This document shows, piece by piece, positions 48,384 to 62,900 of a stretch of 64,000 nt of DNA (position 1 is the stretch's first letter; the number at the start of each line of letters is the position of its first letter). Both the position numbers and the translations under genes were made by a program. The notes below the pieces were generated by a model. That model had not been told where the DNA came from, made no database searches, and worked only from the letters and a program-made list of their open reading frames with translations. Origin of the DNA: Gymnogyps californianus (lineage: Eukaryota > Chordata > Aves > Accipitriformes > Cathartidae); assembly GCF_018139145.2 (NCBI RefSeq), contig NC_059479.1:5146001-5210000 (forward strand), read 5' to 3'.

Positions 48384-51300
48384 AACAGACCACTGGCAAT
48401 ATGCTCAAAGAAATTTCAGTCACATTACTTAATAACAAATAAACAGTACAGTTATATGCCTACAGAAGTCATAACATCCCTGCATACAGACAGATGAACC
48501 ATTGCATTGAAGTCCCTTCAGCAGGCACAGGAAGTTTTCAAAATAATTGCCCTTCAGTCATTACAAGATTACTTTTATTTTAATGGATGCTGGTGTGTGA
48601 AGGAGAATATAGAACCAAATTTTATTTCTGAAATGTCTGCATCAATAAAGGTGCCTAATTAAGGTATTCATTAAAGTACACAAAGTTAACTTAACAGGAA
48701 AAATCTAGAGAGTACTATTACATTTCCCCATTAAACTAATTTAATTTGGTTATAACGCAAATTCTAATAAGATGATATTATTAACTAGTTCAATTTCAAA
48801 ATGTCTTATCATGTTTATTTTTATTATGTTACTAAGCAGAGTAGCAATTGACTTAATTTATTTTATTAAATAACATTTCTCAATCCTTTTAAAAAGGGAC
48901 AATGGCCTATTTCTTTCCTTAGGCTGTTAGTGTGCTGCCATTTTAAAGACTACATCATAGTTAAGGTTTTCACCGATTACACAAACTAGCATTCAAAACC
49001 TTGTGTACTTTTTTTACTCAAATCAGTCATTTCGTCTGCAGTTACAACATTTGTGAGTGTTTATTGTCATTCATGAATAGGGAAAAGATCTGCACTTCAG
49101 TTGGTCACTTGTTCAGTTAGTTATTTTTTTCTTTCTTTCAGCTTCTACAAAGACAATATAGACGTTTCCATTATGATTTAAAAGCATTATTGATGAAAAA
49201 CTACAAAGCTATGTTTACTATTCTTCCAAAATGGAAACAAAAGAAATTTCCTTCATAGCAAATCAAGGTACTTTCTGACCTTCTTCCATGATGTTATACT
49301 CAGAACACAGAAATTGTAACATATAAGGTTCCAGTGGTAAATTCACAACACCTTTTTCTAAAATCTGGACATAGCTGGCTAGCACAAAACGGTTACGTGA
49401 AGTTACGCACAGTTTGCTAACTGTGGGGCTTCAGGGCTGCTGCATTTAACCCCAGGGGTCCTCAACTTATACTGTACCACCAACAGTGTACAAAGCAGCA
49501 TTCAAAACAGTGACCCATGTAGACATGTCCTTTTCAGTGATGGGAAGGAACTAGACATCACCACAACCACTGCCAGTTGCATTATCTAGGAAACGGGTTT
49601 TTAACCTTGTCTGAACACTCTGGAGCAGGAGCCTAATGCTGAGATCACAAGAAAGAACATGCAAGAAGTTGTAATCCCTGCAAGCTGTACAGAATAAACC
49701 CTGAACACTTTGGCAGTGTTAATTATCACCTCTCATTCCTCCCTTTCTTCCCCTGTTGCTATTAGCATATTCTACCATCACTTCACCTGCACTTTTTTCC
49801 TTGCATATCTAATCTCTCAGATAGCCAACTCCGCATGGAGAAGCTTCATCAAGTTCTCTGTACTTGACCTCATCTGATCTGCTAAATATTGATCTATTTA
49901 ACATAGTATATACATTAGAAAAATCAATACTGACAAAGTTTTGAAGTCCAATCTATTGATATGGTTCAAAACCCAGAATGTTAGCAAGAAGGTTATTTAG
50001 TGTCAAACTAGAACATAACCTAGTAAAAAACAAGCTACTTCTGTCAGTAATGGACAAGTCATTTTCCTCCCAAGACCTTAATCAAACAAACAAAATAAAG
50101 ACTTTTCTAATAGCTAATATAACATAAATGTGTATTTCTTGCTGAAAAGTAAAATAACTATTAAAAAAAGTACATAAAAATAAGTATTTGCATAAGCCAA
50201 GGTTGTCCACTATTCCTACATTTCTTTTTAGTTCAGTACAGGAGACAGCAAAACTAAACATTTTGGTCACAGAGGTCATATCAGTTTAAAAGCTTCCATC
50301 TGCTCTGCCACATTGATTTTCTAATGCACATAACATGTTAAAATGAATATAGTCAATAGTTCAGCAGACCAGACAAATCAGAGGCCAGAAACGCTGCAAA
50401 GATTATCTTGATGCTTCACCAATCACAAGTATGGCCTAATGTCAGGAGATCAAAGGGATTTAATTTAATGTCAAGGGATTAACTTTTATACTTCATTACA
50501 AGAAAACTTAAACACTTCATAAGCAATTATAAGCAGTGGAATATGCCAGGAAATACATAAAACTAAAAATAATAAATTTGAGGAAAATGGTATTTTAAGT
50601 TGGAAAGTGTGAATCAACAATTAAAATCTTGGTCAATCTCACCTGCACCTCCCCTAATGTGGCAGACATGGGGAAAAGGCTAACAATGTGAATGGTAAAG
50701 AAGAGAACAGCACAAGATCTCACCAGACTTGTAACAAAACTCCTCAGAATGCTGTTCAAAGAGTCAGGCATAGTATTTCTTGATAATCTGGTACATTTAC
50801 TGTGGCTCGTGCAATACACCTATTATTTACTGTCAGAGTTTAATTTCTAAAGAAAAATGTAAAAAGCCAACATTATGAACTTGTTTGAACACAAAGTCTT
50901 AAAAAACACCTTCTCCTATTGCAAAATCGATTGGTAATGTTAAATCTAAATAGAAATGTTACTCAAAACAGGCATCATTTTGTTTGTTTGCTTGTTTGTT
51001 TTAAAGAAAAAGGCTGCCAGGGCCAGTGTTTATGAAAACTAAACCACAGTGTTTGCCTGGCATTCAGACACAAAGTTCTAGCACACCCTCCTCTGAAAGT
51101 GAACATTGACTTCAACAGGCTTTATCAGCCTGACTGCATAAACAATCGTCACACCTTATTTGCACATAAAAGCCAGAATAGATTTCATAGTAGTATTTAT
51201 TATCAATTTAGTTTTGTAGCTGTGGGAAATAGTTAAGATTTTTTCCCCGATGGAAGTTATACTTTTTAGGTGTCTTTCCCCTACTGTCACCTAGCTCAGA

Positions 51301-54300
51301 AAAATATTATAACGTAAAACACACTTCTCTGAAATAGTTATCTGATTACACAAACAACTTCTCATACTCTTCTTTAAACAAAGACTCCAAAATAGTCATA
51401 TAATACCATAACCTATAAAACAAACACTGAATTAAAGTATTTGGAGACGACAAAGTTCTGCAGTTTCGGAGACTGTTTCCATTCAAAAATGCAGTTCTTT
51501 GAGCACGTGGTCCAAAGTCCTAATTTTCGAAGGAGTAGTCTGGGTTCCTTTCAGCTGAAAGATGCTTTAAACTTCAGAAAATCTGAATCTGGTTTTGCTA
51601 TTAACTAACTCTCATAGCATATGATGACTCTTACAGTACCTTCCTGCATTTCTTCTCATGTATCAATGTATGAAAGAGTAATGAGAGAAATTTGCTTGTT
51701 GATGCATTTATCTAATAGTTCATTATCATCATCAGAGGTCAAAATACTAATCACCTTCATGTATTAGAAAAGAAAAAACACTAGTAACACAAAGTAAATG
51801 CTAGTAATTAGTGACACAAAGTACATGGATATACAGTGAAAGTCTCTTGCTCCACTGAGACACATTTAAGTATCATAAACTAGTGCCCAGTTACTGAATT
51901 TAGAATAAAGAGCATCAACGATATTAAGTTTAAAATCAGACATGTATTTAACTGAGAGCAGCTTATGTAATGTATCGGATGGCTGCATATATCTGCACTT
52001 CCAATGTTTGTCTTACTCCTTCAAGGCAGTATTTCTAAACTCTCCTACTGCTCTGGCTTGTCATATATACTGATGCTGTGGTCATTGCAGATCCAACTCA
52101 TTTCTTTCAGCTTTTTTCCCCAATAGACAAGCGGATCTAGAATTTGAATTTACTTCAGAACTTGGCATTATATATCTGAATATATAAGGTGAATAAATCG
52201 CTATTTTACTCTGTTGTTGTTATGGAACAAATACAGGAACAACTGTTCACCTCTGTGTACTGCTGCATGAGGACGACTTCTTTTTAATGATCTCTGGTAA
52301 GAAAATACAGACTTATTTTGATATCGTGTACGATCAAGACTCCAATTAGTTTCACTGATGCAATCTACATGCTCATTTCCAGGAGTGGTGGAGCGAAAAA
52401 ATTTGCTCACAAAAATTCATTTGTGTGAGCCAGTGATGGACAACACCCATCCATCACAGTACTAGGTATTTAAAACCTTAGAAACAAATGGCAGAGTCTA
52501 TAAAATACTACAACAAAGCACTGGTAAACTTTAATGCTAGAATGCTGCAAATGCCGATTTATTTCCAGAGGGCAAATTTAACATAGAATATAATTCATTA
52601 AGTAAATGCAAGGCTTTATAAATGCCAACTTTCCAAAATACAAGAGATGATACAGCCAAAAAAATGGAACCACTAGTATACCTTAATCAGAAGGTTACAG
52701 AATATTGGTTCTACCTCAATCCCCACTCCGAACTCTCAGTAACATCAGCAGGACTGGCAGAAGTGCCCATTTACATCCCATGGACTCTGTACCTGTATAA
52801 GCAATCGACATAATCTGGAAAAGAGATGGGGCAACAGGTTGTCTGGAGGATAGGGAGGAAGAGACTGGCTATTACATAACGAAGTAGTAGTACTAATAAC
52901 AATAGCACTTCTCCAAGCTTCCTTAGAAATTTTGCTTAATTGAATGCTGTAGATCCAATTCTCATTCTGGAGATACTGCTGTAACTCCAACATTTTTATT
53001 TGGCATAATACAAATGCAGTTTACACAAAAACCAGATTCACTGTGTTTACAAAGGTGGTTTAATGTCTTCACTGTTGTCTTATATACGAGTGCTCCATTC
53101 TGCAAGGCCAGTAAATGTCTTGGTGAGTCATGCTGGTGTAAGTTGCTTGGCAATTCCAGTTTCTTTCTGAAGTACTTTAACCGGTTGGATAAAATACTTT
53201 TTAATATTCAGTTGTTTTTTTGCCTACAAAGTATCTACCATCTACAGAGTTGTTGTATTTCTTCCTAAGTACTTAATCTCGAAGTGAAAAGAAGCCCAAA
53301 GAAATGGCTGTGCTTGCAACTGAAAAGAAACTATCAAAACATCTTATCTTTCCCTCAGCTTTCTCCCTAGAATTTTGCCCTGCCTTTATAAGTACTAGGA
53401 AAAAATACTTGAAACTAGTAACAGCACAGAAAAGATTTTTTGTTGTTGACATACCTGTCAAGATTTCTCAATTAAAAAAAAAAAGGAAATAATTTTATCA
53501 AAACAAGAAGCATCTTTAATGAAGCTATCTACATTGGAAACTCACTTCTTACCCTTTAGTGAACAATTTGTTATGGAGACTTCATGCTCCTGTCTTCTAA
53601 TTGACACATTTTTTATATCCAGAGTGTTTTTCTCTTTCTTTGAATATATCCTGTCAGGCGGGACTTACATACAAAACAAAATTAGTTTGGTTGAATCTCT
53701 AATTTGATTCTGTTGATTAAAAAAAAATTCTGTCAAATGATTCAAACTATTCTGTCAACAAAACATCCCTGGCTACTTTCAGATTTTTTCTGCAGATGCA
53801 ATTTGCAAAAGAATATCTTCTCTTGAAAATTAATTCATAATTTTAAAATGTATACAGTTCAAGAGCCTTATCTCCTAAAGTGTTGAATGTCTTTGTTAAT
53901 ACCTTCAACCCCTCTGAAGGCACAAATGTGAGGGAAGTTGTGCATTTTGCAGATTTATATTCTAAGCCATCACATGCATTACAATTTGCTCTGTCATGCA
54001 CTGTCTCTTAGTCTATCTCCAGCATTTCTTTCATTACTATATACCTAGAAAAGGGTTTATCAGACAAAATAGACTCTGGTTATTTATTGGTGGCATTAAA
54101 ATAAAAAGCCAGATTTACAAATGAGATACAAAAATCAGGAAGAGAATTTTATCTAAGAACTCAGGATTCTTGTAAGATTTCATAGGCACCCTTCAGCTTC
54201 TCTAGCAAATTGTTGTTCAAGAGAATTAGCTTTGGGCAAAGCAGCAATTCTTTGGTATTTTACTATGATAAAATAATTTTACAGAAACGCACTTGCAACG

Positions 54301-56950
54301 TATTTTGTGGAAACATAATTTATTTTTTTTTTCCACTTTGGCTTTTATTTCTGCATCAGGAATTCATATTTAAGATAGAAAATGATAGCCCAGATCAATG
54401 TTAGGGTCATTTCACAAAGCCTAACTGTATTACTGGAAGTAATAATTTTGCTTCCTTTAGAGGAAGAGTCTGAAAAATGAAGTAAATTCACATCCACTTA
54501 TACACAGCTATGGTGTCTGTTCAAGACACTCATTCAGTGACACTTCTCAATTTCTTTCTTTTTTTTTTTTTAATGGTAAAGGGGATAAGTTTGAAGGAAA
54601 TATAAAAATGAAAACTGATTGCACAGTGCATTGAAAACCTCTGCAAGCAACATTTGTAAGGGCTCCAAGGTTCTTTTCTAACTTTATTTATGTCTACAGC
54701 ATTTTTTTTGGCACAAACACAAGTATATAGGCTATGTATGTACCTTACATAGTTTCTAAAATTATTGTTCAGTTGTTAGAGTTATAGCTGAACGCCCTGC
54801 TATTTTTTTACTGTTCCTTCTTTAGCTTAAAGTATAGCAGATACAGCTCAATTCTGGCACTGAAAGGACAATGCATTACCCTCCAATAGCAATTAAACTC
54901 TTAAATTAAAGATGTGCAGTCAATTCTCATTGGCAGGTATTATTTTTCTTAAGAACAAAAGGCCCCTCTACACAGTATAATGAAAGCATGTACACCTGTG
55001 TGCACGTACACAGTAGCGTAGCACCACATACTTACCAGCACAGAGCCTAGATTGTCAAATTATTCTCCAATTCCAAAGTCATGTACAAGGAATGAAAGAA
55101 TGACTTCAATCAAGGGCATCATGGTCTCCATACCTGTTTACATTATGGACTCTATACATCATATCACTGACAAAAAAACCTGTTGTATTTTTTTTTAAAT
55201 GCTTGGCTTTTTTGTTTTTAACAGAATTTTTTTGTTGTTATAGTTCCTAAATTATTAGGAACACAAGTGCCATGGATTTCAATGAGGCTGTGGACTCGTG
55301 GAATCCCAGCTGCCTGTGCAAACTACATATACTAGAAATTTCACATTCCTGTAAAGCTAGTTTCTGTCAGCACAATGAATCCTTCAATAAAGAAACCCTG
55401 CAAACAGGAGTCAGGAGAAAAAAAAAAATAGAGCTACTGAGATAACAGTGCTACGTAAATCAAAGTAGTTCTAATGAATTCAGTGGAGCAAAGTCAACTC
55501 AGAGAAGCTAAAGATCTGTCCAAATATATTGAACAAATCAATCAAAATTGAGCGTCGCTGTTTTCTTACACATCATAATAATATGATTTTAAGATCAGCT
55601 AATCTATACACTTAATTAATTTAGCTATATCTCAGCATAGCACAAAACATGTTTTCACTGGGAAAAAAAGGACAACTCTATTGATCATGAGCTGCTGAGA
55701 TATTGCTAGTTTGACACTTCAGGCAGAATTCTGAAGGACAGTCTATAATCTCCTAGTTTCACGAAATAAAGATATCCCACGCAATTCAGAAGTTTTCTTC
55801 AGGGCTTTATCAAATCCCTAGATCCCCAATATGGCTCTACATATCCCCAGCAGAAGATGTTAAGGCTTAGAAGAGGTATACACACACCCCTTCACAAAAA
55901 GCCCATTCACTTTTATGTTCTGTCTGCAAGGCGAAATAGTGGAAAATAAATGCTCCACAGAAGACAGTTGTGTTGTCCTCTTTACCCTCATCAAGACTTA
56001 GAAAGAGAAGACAATAATACATGGGAAACCTGTCAGGAATTCTCTAAGGTGGGATTGCGGCCAAAGATAAAGTCTTACACAACTTAAACCATCCTCTGCT
56101 TCTGGCTTACCTCCGAGAAGCTCGATGACTGTTGTAACATTGTCTATAACATTACAGGTTCCAGGTAACAAAAACAGAAACTGCGTGATATTTCTTTCCC
56201 CTTTACATCTTTTTATTTCAGGATTCCTCAGGAACTTTTCTCACTGCTTTAAAATGTAACAAATCTAGAATTATTTGGTCAACAGTAACTGTTGTGGTTT
56301 TCACCTCTTTAGTCAATTTATCAAAACATTCTCCAAGAACATATTAATTTATTTTTTATTTTAATCAGGCTTAGAGTTCTTTGCTTTGTCTTTTTTCCTG
56401 TTCTTTAACTATCATCATCATTAACTACATTAATAATGTATCATCAGATATTATGCCATTTGCAATATTCAGTAAATTTAGTGCCATGGCTGTGCTGTAA
56501 GTCACTTCTTGCACAACAGCCACATTTATAACTGTGACATTTCATTCACAGACCAAGGACTACACTCATGAGAATTCACACTCATACCTTCAAATGGCTT
56601 CAATTTAAAGATAAGGGATCAAAAATGGCAAGCATTTCAGTAAAAGATTCACAAAATACCAGTCAAGATTTCTCATATTTCTTGAATTTATTGCTTGAAG
56701 CTTATTTTTCTCTCAATTCTGGGATGTAGAGAAAGGCAAGAAAAAGTAACCTCTCTATTCCTGTGGAGAACTTCTCGCACTAACAGAAACAGCTTCAAGG
56801 GTTATGGCAGAGTTCAAAAGCCGTAAGTGTAGCTCAAAGAAATATCATTGGGTTCACAATTTCAGACTTCATGACCAGAACATGTTAACCTAACATACAG
56901 TAAATGATCTCACTGGTAAAAGACTGAACCCATTTCTAAGCAAGAAAACT
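48384..56950. other. Non-coding; no gene recognised
   Basis: About 8.6 kb of AT-rich sequence. It contains a TTTG-type tract at about 50981-51001, a near-duplicated block at about 51781-51830 (ctagtaacacaaagtaaatg / gtgacacaaagtacatg), and a possible palindromic-element fragment near 51098-51125 (cattgacttcaacaggc). An exon-like plus-strand segment at 49142-49258 is listed separately. Confidence 0.5.
49142..49258 (+). other. Weak terminal-exon-like segment, unrecognised
   Basis: A strong pyrimidine tract (tttttttctttctttcag) precedes a frame that is open for 38 codons (starting LLQRQYRRFH, ending KKFPS) and closes at TAG 49256-49258. A GGTAC donor-like site follows shortly after. The product is very basic and low in complexity, as expected of chance frames in AT-rich DNA. 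No polyadenylation evidence or partner exon was found. Confidence 0.12.
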
Positions 56951-56976
56951 GGGGGGGGGGGGGGGGGGGGGGGGGG
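56951..56976 (+). repeat. Pure G homopolymer, 26 bases
   Basis: Twenty-six consecutive G bases on the plus strand, in AT-rich surroundings. It can form a G-quadruplex in principle. Homopolymers of this length are also common assembly or base-calling artefacts. Confidence 0.95.
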
Positions 56977-59900
56977 AAGATATGAAGAGTCTTCATTTAC
57001 CATACAACCAAAATGATTTCTATTCACTGAGTTGTGAGAATAGAACTATTTAGTTACAGTGGTGGAAATAATATGCACAATAGTTTTTATTTTCAAGACA
57101 CTGAAACTTTGGGCATCATTTATTTTCGTTCAAGTTGGGTTTGAAACACCCATCGTTATCATCACCGGATCACAGACAGTGCAGGAAGAACTAGGGTTTT
57201 CCATATATTTACAATAGTTTAAATACTGAGGTATCAAGTCTGTTTATTAAAAAAGCACCTATCAATGTAAAAAAAAAAAAAAAAAAAAGGAAAAGCAACG
57301 AGGTAGAAAGAAAGGAAACTAAAAAGAAACATTAAGTTCATTTTACAATCTATCAAATCTTTACTTACTATAATGATTAGCTGGATGTAACTCTAAGTCA
57401 CTTTTTAATCCAGAATACCAGAACCATACAATTCAATATAACTTCTAATCATACAGTGACTTTGCATCATATATAGCAAGATATTTCATGCTCTGCAGAG
57501 TAAAAAATGTAGGTCAGGACCCACAGGCTATAGTCTAGCTATGCTGCCGTGAGTTTAACATATTATTCTTCTGGGAAAATAATAAAACAATTTAATTTCA
57601 CACACAAGCCAATGATCTTCAAACATTCCAATTTCTGAAGAGTAAAAGGAGACTGACACCTAACGCCTGATTGGTGCGAAAGTCACCCTACTAGATGCAG
57701 AAAGTTTTCAGTAGGAAAGCAAGTGGAAAACGTTAAAGTTTTGCCTTGTTTGTAAATGAAAGACATTACAACGGGTCAGGAGAACCGTAATTGATGCTGA
57801 AAACTGACAGTCAGTTCATCCACCTGTACGTTTTAGATATACACACCTCCTTTCTGCTCTAACAGGTCTGCACTCAACTAGTTTAACTGAATGGTTGCTG
57901 AAGAATAACAAGGCTTACCACTATCTCTTACTTAATCTAAATCATCTTTTCTTCTTCTAGGGATCTCTAACTGCAGCAGTCTCGTGTTTCCTATTCATTT
58001 ATCAAATCAAATAATTAAGGTTAAAAGAGTGATTGAAATAAAGAGAAAGGGAGGCCAGCAAAATTAGGAAGTCCTCATATGGTCCAATTTATCGGTTTAG
58101 TGTATGTGCAAATGTTCCAGTTGTATGTTGGACAACTGACACTTTAAAAAAAGTTGGAAATGTTATGAATATTGGTAACAAGCTCTGTCTACTTGTGGTC
58201 TTACCGCCAGTGTCTCACCTCTCTGACAAACCTCTCAAACAATAAGCACAGCAGAATTTGAACATGGGTCAGAGTCTGTACTAACCTTATCATTTCAGGA
58301 AAATATTAATTTCTTTAAATAACTTTCTCCTGGAAAATTGGTGATGTGGTAGTCAAATCAGCAAGCCCGTACTATATAACCAGCTTTGACAGGAAGGATG
58401 CTGCTCTATCTTACAGCACACAGTTTTAGTCTGATCTCTCCAGGGATGACAGCTCAAGGGAGAAAACATCAAGAACAGGAAGGTTTTAATGATAATTAAC
58501 ATTGGGACCTGCCTCTGAAGTTCTGTTTAATGTTCCTCTCTCCCTACCATTTGTATATGGATATACTGAATATTTCTGGTACCCGTGGAGATCTCAGGGG
58601 GCAAAGGTGTACACATCGCAGAGTTGCAGGACAAATCATGTTATGTTAGGGAAAATATTTTTAAAGATTTATTTTACACTGTTTATGGCTGCAGCATATT
58701 TACACACAATACCTAATAATAAACAATGTATCCTTATTTAATCAGCACTATGCCTCTACACAGCAAGAACAGTATATATAGTATCTATTCCATTACACCA
58801 ATACAGAAAGGTGGCAAATAACATTTGGGTGTGTATTAGCCTGTAATATCCCCAATGCTGTTTGTGCAAAATTACTTTAGTCATGAGTCACGGTCATATA
58901 TTTAATTTATAGTTTTTGGCAACCCTTCTGGCCATCCCATAAATGAAATCTGTGAAGGATCAAAGATCTCTGTAGTTTCACCTGCTGACAACAGAGATGA
59001 TTCTTACTTGAGCAAGATTCTCACTAACTTCCCAAAACACTGCCACACAAAGACCAATAAATGGACCCATCATGGCAAAGCCCTTCTGAACATGATCTAA
59101 TACTTCACTGACTATAGTTAGACTCAGGAATAAGGTTCATTCATTATGAAGCTGAAACATTGCCTATGAGAAGTCAGCCTGCTGTGCCTAAACAGAGCAG
59201 TTTCTTGAGACTGTCGCTAAGAAGTTGCAGACACACTGCAGACAATTTTAGACTACCTAAATCAGTAAAACCAACACAAAATACACTGCACACAAACTTG
59301 CAGCCATGCTATTTACTAGGTAAGCTTCTTTCTGGCCTGAAAAAGGCTGTTTGTCAACCTTTCCTTCTTCCTAACACACAAAAATGCTTAAAAACTAGTG
59401 ATGGATTATGGCAGCACTATGCGTGTCTTCACATGGGTCACACAAGTTGAGCCATACAATAGCAATCAGCTGAGAAAGATAGGGTGTTAAGAAAATTTTC
59501 GTTATAGAAGATGCATTCAGATCCTGATTCGTATTCCTCATCTGAATCAAGCAGACGTACTGCAATCTAGATAACCCACCTCTTGGTGAATGCTCAATTT
59601 AATCATCAGGCTATGTATTGGTGAGAAAATCCTCTTCAAAAGACCTTACACTAGCTTGTGAGTGCAAGTAAGAAAGGCACTGAACCCATCGACAGTAGCA
59701 AAAATTCACCTTCTACTTGAGTTCATATTAGGGCTCATGATCCAACTGAATTCCCATGTTTCTCAGAGATCCCATAGGAAAGAGAGGGGAAGAGAAAGGA
59801 AGAACTTCTCAAAAGCAGATGGTCACATCTCCTGTTTTTCTTCAGTAAATGGTTAAACTCAGATATCTTGTCTGTGATTCAAAACTTTCAGGCACTTCCA

Positions 59901-62900
59901 TGTTACAAGTGCCAGACAGTATGGGCTGGCTACTTATGAGACCATGCCATACTAAATATGAAAGGTTTTCCTTCGTGCCATTCAGTCAAATATTGCAGTA
60001 CATTCTGGAAATCAGATGAAATTAAGCATACTGCTATTCAGCCATTAAAACGAACAAGCTTCCCAATCTATCCACTCAGTAATTTAAAGCCACTTCATTA
60101 CAGCAGTGCCTTTTAAAAAGTAATAATATTATGAGTGCTTCTAGTTAAACCATTAGGTTTGTCTTTTCTTCCAATTAAATTTACTCACTTACAAAGAAGA
60201 GATGAGCATATCTGAAACTGAAATTGTCCCCATCCTAAGAACATTTATGCAGTTTCTTTTCTGCGAACGTATTTTAACACTTCAACATGAAAAATCTGCT
60301 CACGTGAAGATAAAATGCAACACCAGAGCAGCATGAACATGTGCAAGGTCACTACTCTTCTACGATTCAGAGCAGATTCTTCTATGCAGTCAGAGCACTG
60401 CAAATTATTTATCTAATGTGCAAATTGCTGAGTTGCTAATGGCGAGATTCTTAACACTTTTAAGCACTGCAAAAGCAGATCTCCAGCTTCCCTGGTCTAT
60501 GAGCCACAAACTGCAGTCAGATCATTTTCACTTATCCTTAAATACTTCAGTTACATATACTTCAGTCCTCAAAAAACACGAAATGTTTTGGCTATTTTCT
60601 GAAAGTACAAAATTTAAGAAAGGTTAAAGCCTCAATTCACAAAACAAAAACTACAAAAAGAAAAGAAAAAAAAAAAAAAGAAGAAGGAATGCCTGAGGTG
60701 CTACTTTCATTCTGAAAGACTAAGAAAGAATGAGGCTCTTACAGGCTAGCTGACTATGCTTTTACAAATAACACGCTGTACAGATACCAAGTCCATTTTA
60801 AATCTCCAAGTCTTTTCCTGCTGTTTGCAGTAATAGAAGAACCTTAAAAATATATTAAATATATCGCAGAAAAATCTTGACTTCCCCTACTTTCATTAGT
60901 CTTGCTTTCAGTCTTATTAAACTACACCAACCCCAATTTAAATGCTTTTTTACATTTAAGAATGCTACTTAATCATATTTCTTTCCTAATACAGGTGTGC
61001 TTTTCACCATATATATTGTGCTCAACACTTGGACATAAATGATTTTCCTCAAAATAGCATCAATTATGTATATATATTTATTTAATATGCCAAACACAGC
61101 TAAATGCACAGATTAATTTGCTAAATAATCACACAAGAGCTCCAAAAATTAATGGTTACTATCTGAAGATCTGACAGCATAAATAGCGAGTATTGCTTTT
61201 AGGAACGTAAGTATTTTTTTAATGATGACTTAGAATGCCAGTAGAACTCCATACATTCTGTAAAGGACACAACTTTTCTTCCAGTATTTTTCAAAGCAGG
61301 ATTAGTTTCATTTCACAACAAAGGATGCTGACGTGAAGGACATTATATGACCCAGAAAATTTCACATCACTAGTCAGTAACAAAGACAGTAACAGAATCC
61401 AGTTCTTCTGAACTTTAAACTCCCATTCAAAATAGCCATTCATCCCTCATGAACATTAAGGGGAGGGAAAAAAAAAAATTAAAAAGATCAAGCATTCAAA
61501 ATGTAGGCAATAACAAATAGGAGAAATCAGTTTCTGCAAGAGGCAAAAAGCTTCTGTCTTGACTGAAGACAGGATTTCATTCAGTGTATTTTGATTTATA
61601 ACACAGAAGTCTGCCTACATCCATACATAAAATAAATACTAAATATAACTCTAGAAAAGGTTCAAGATATGGATTTGCATCAATATATGGAATTGCAAAT
61701 AGTCAAATGTACAATATCAGGTGGTCCCTAGCCTTCGGTCCTGAGCTTTGTACAAAACAGAAGCCCTGTATTTTAGGTAGTCTGCATAATGATCAGTAGA
61801 TAGATGTCAGTATTTCAAGTCTTAAAGCAGTACTAGCAAATGAATTGATACATTGATACATATCAAATTAGTTCTTTCTGAGCATGTTAGAATTAAAATA
61901 CTGGGGAGGTGGAGACGAGTCACCTACAGAAAATTTTGCTTTGGTGTGGCCTGAAAGCTTACAGCCAAGTTAGCTGTTGATATAAACAGGAAAGATCTGC
62001 TGACTGTAACACAGTTTTGTCTATATTCATTATGTGTCTATGTAATTATTGTCAAATATTATACAAATAGCTATTTTTATAAGCAGAAACTGGGATTCTT
62101 AGTCTCACAACTCCTTTACTCTCTTATTTATAGGATCTAGTTATTCTAGCTAGAAAAGAAAAAGCAGACTGACAATCAGTTTATTCCAAGCTGTTCCAAT
62201 TATGTAGTCACTTGATTTCAAGCATGAATAGTTTGAATATGATATAAGAAAAGTGCTGGAATGGAAATAGCTGTTGACAGGCTCCCACCTATGGGAAACA
62301 CGAAACATATCTACTGTTTTAGGGTACTGTTACAAAACAGCCAGTCTCCAGAGCCTCTTTCAGGATTCCAGGGAAATGTTAGAAGGCTCAAACTTTCTTT
62401 TCTCCAGGGTTTTTATTAGAAGAAATTCATTCAAATTCAAACACTCCAATAAACAAGCAGGCAAGCAGAGTTAGTTACAAGTCCTCAAGGTACTACAAAC
62501 CAGGCGAGTGTTTAGTGTATCTCAAAACTATTAAACTCAGCATAGATGCATTCTTTACTGTAATGTAATGCTTAATTACTTTTGCAATGCTATGAATACC
62601 TTTAAAGAATACTTGCCCTAGAAATTTCTTTTATACAATAATCATTATCAAATATTTGTCATTAAAAACCTGTTGTGGCTATCCAATAGTAGATGAACTT
62701 TAGCTGTATTACTTCACACCATTTATTACTCCAGACGCTTATGACCAACATTAATTTAAGCAGCTATGTACTAAACAAGTATGTTGAAACAGATTTCCTT
62801 TAACAGAAACCTGGTAAACATCAGGCATGTTTTGAGACCAAGGCATCCATTTAGTTTCTAGGCACACGTACTAAAAAATGCCCACCAAACAAGTACCTAC

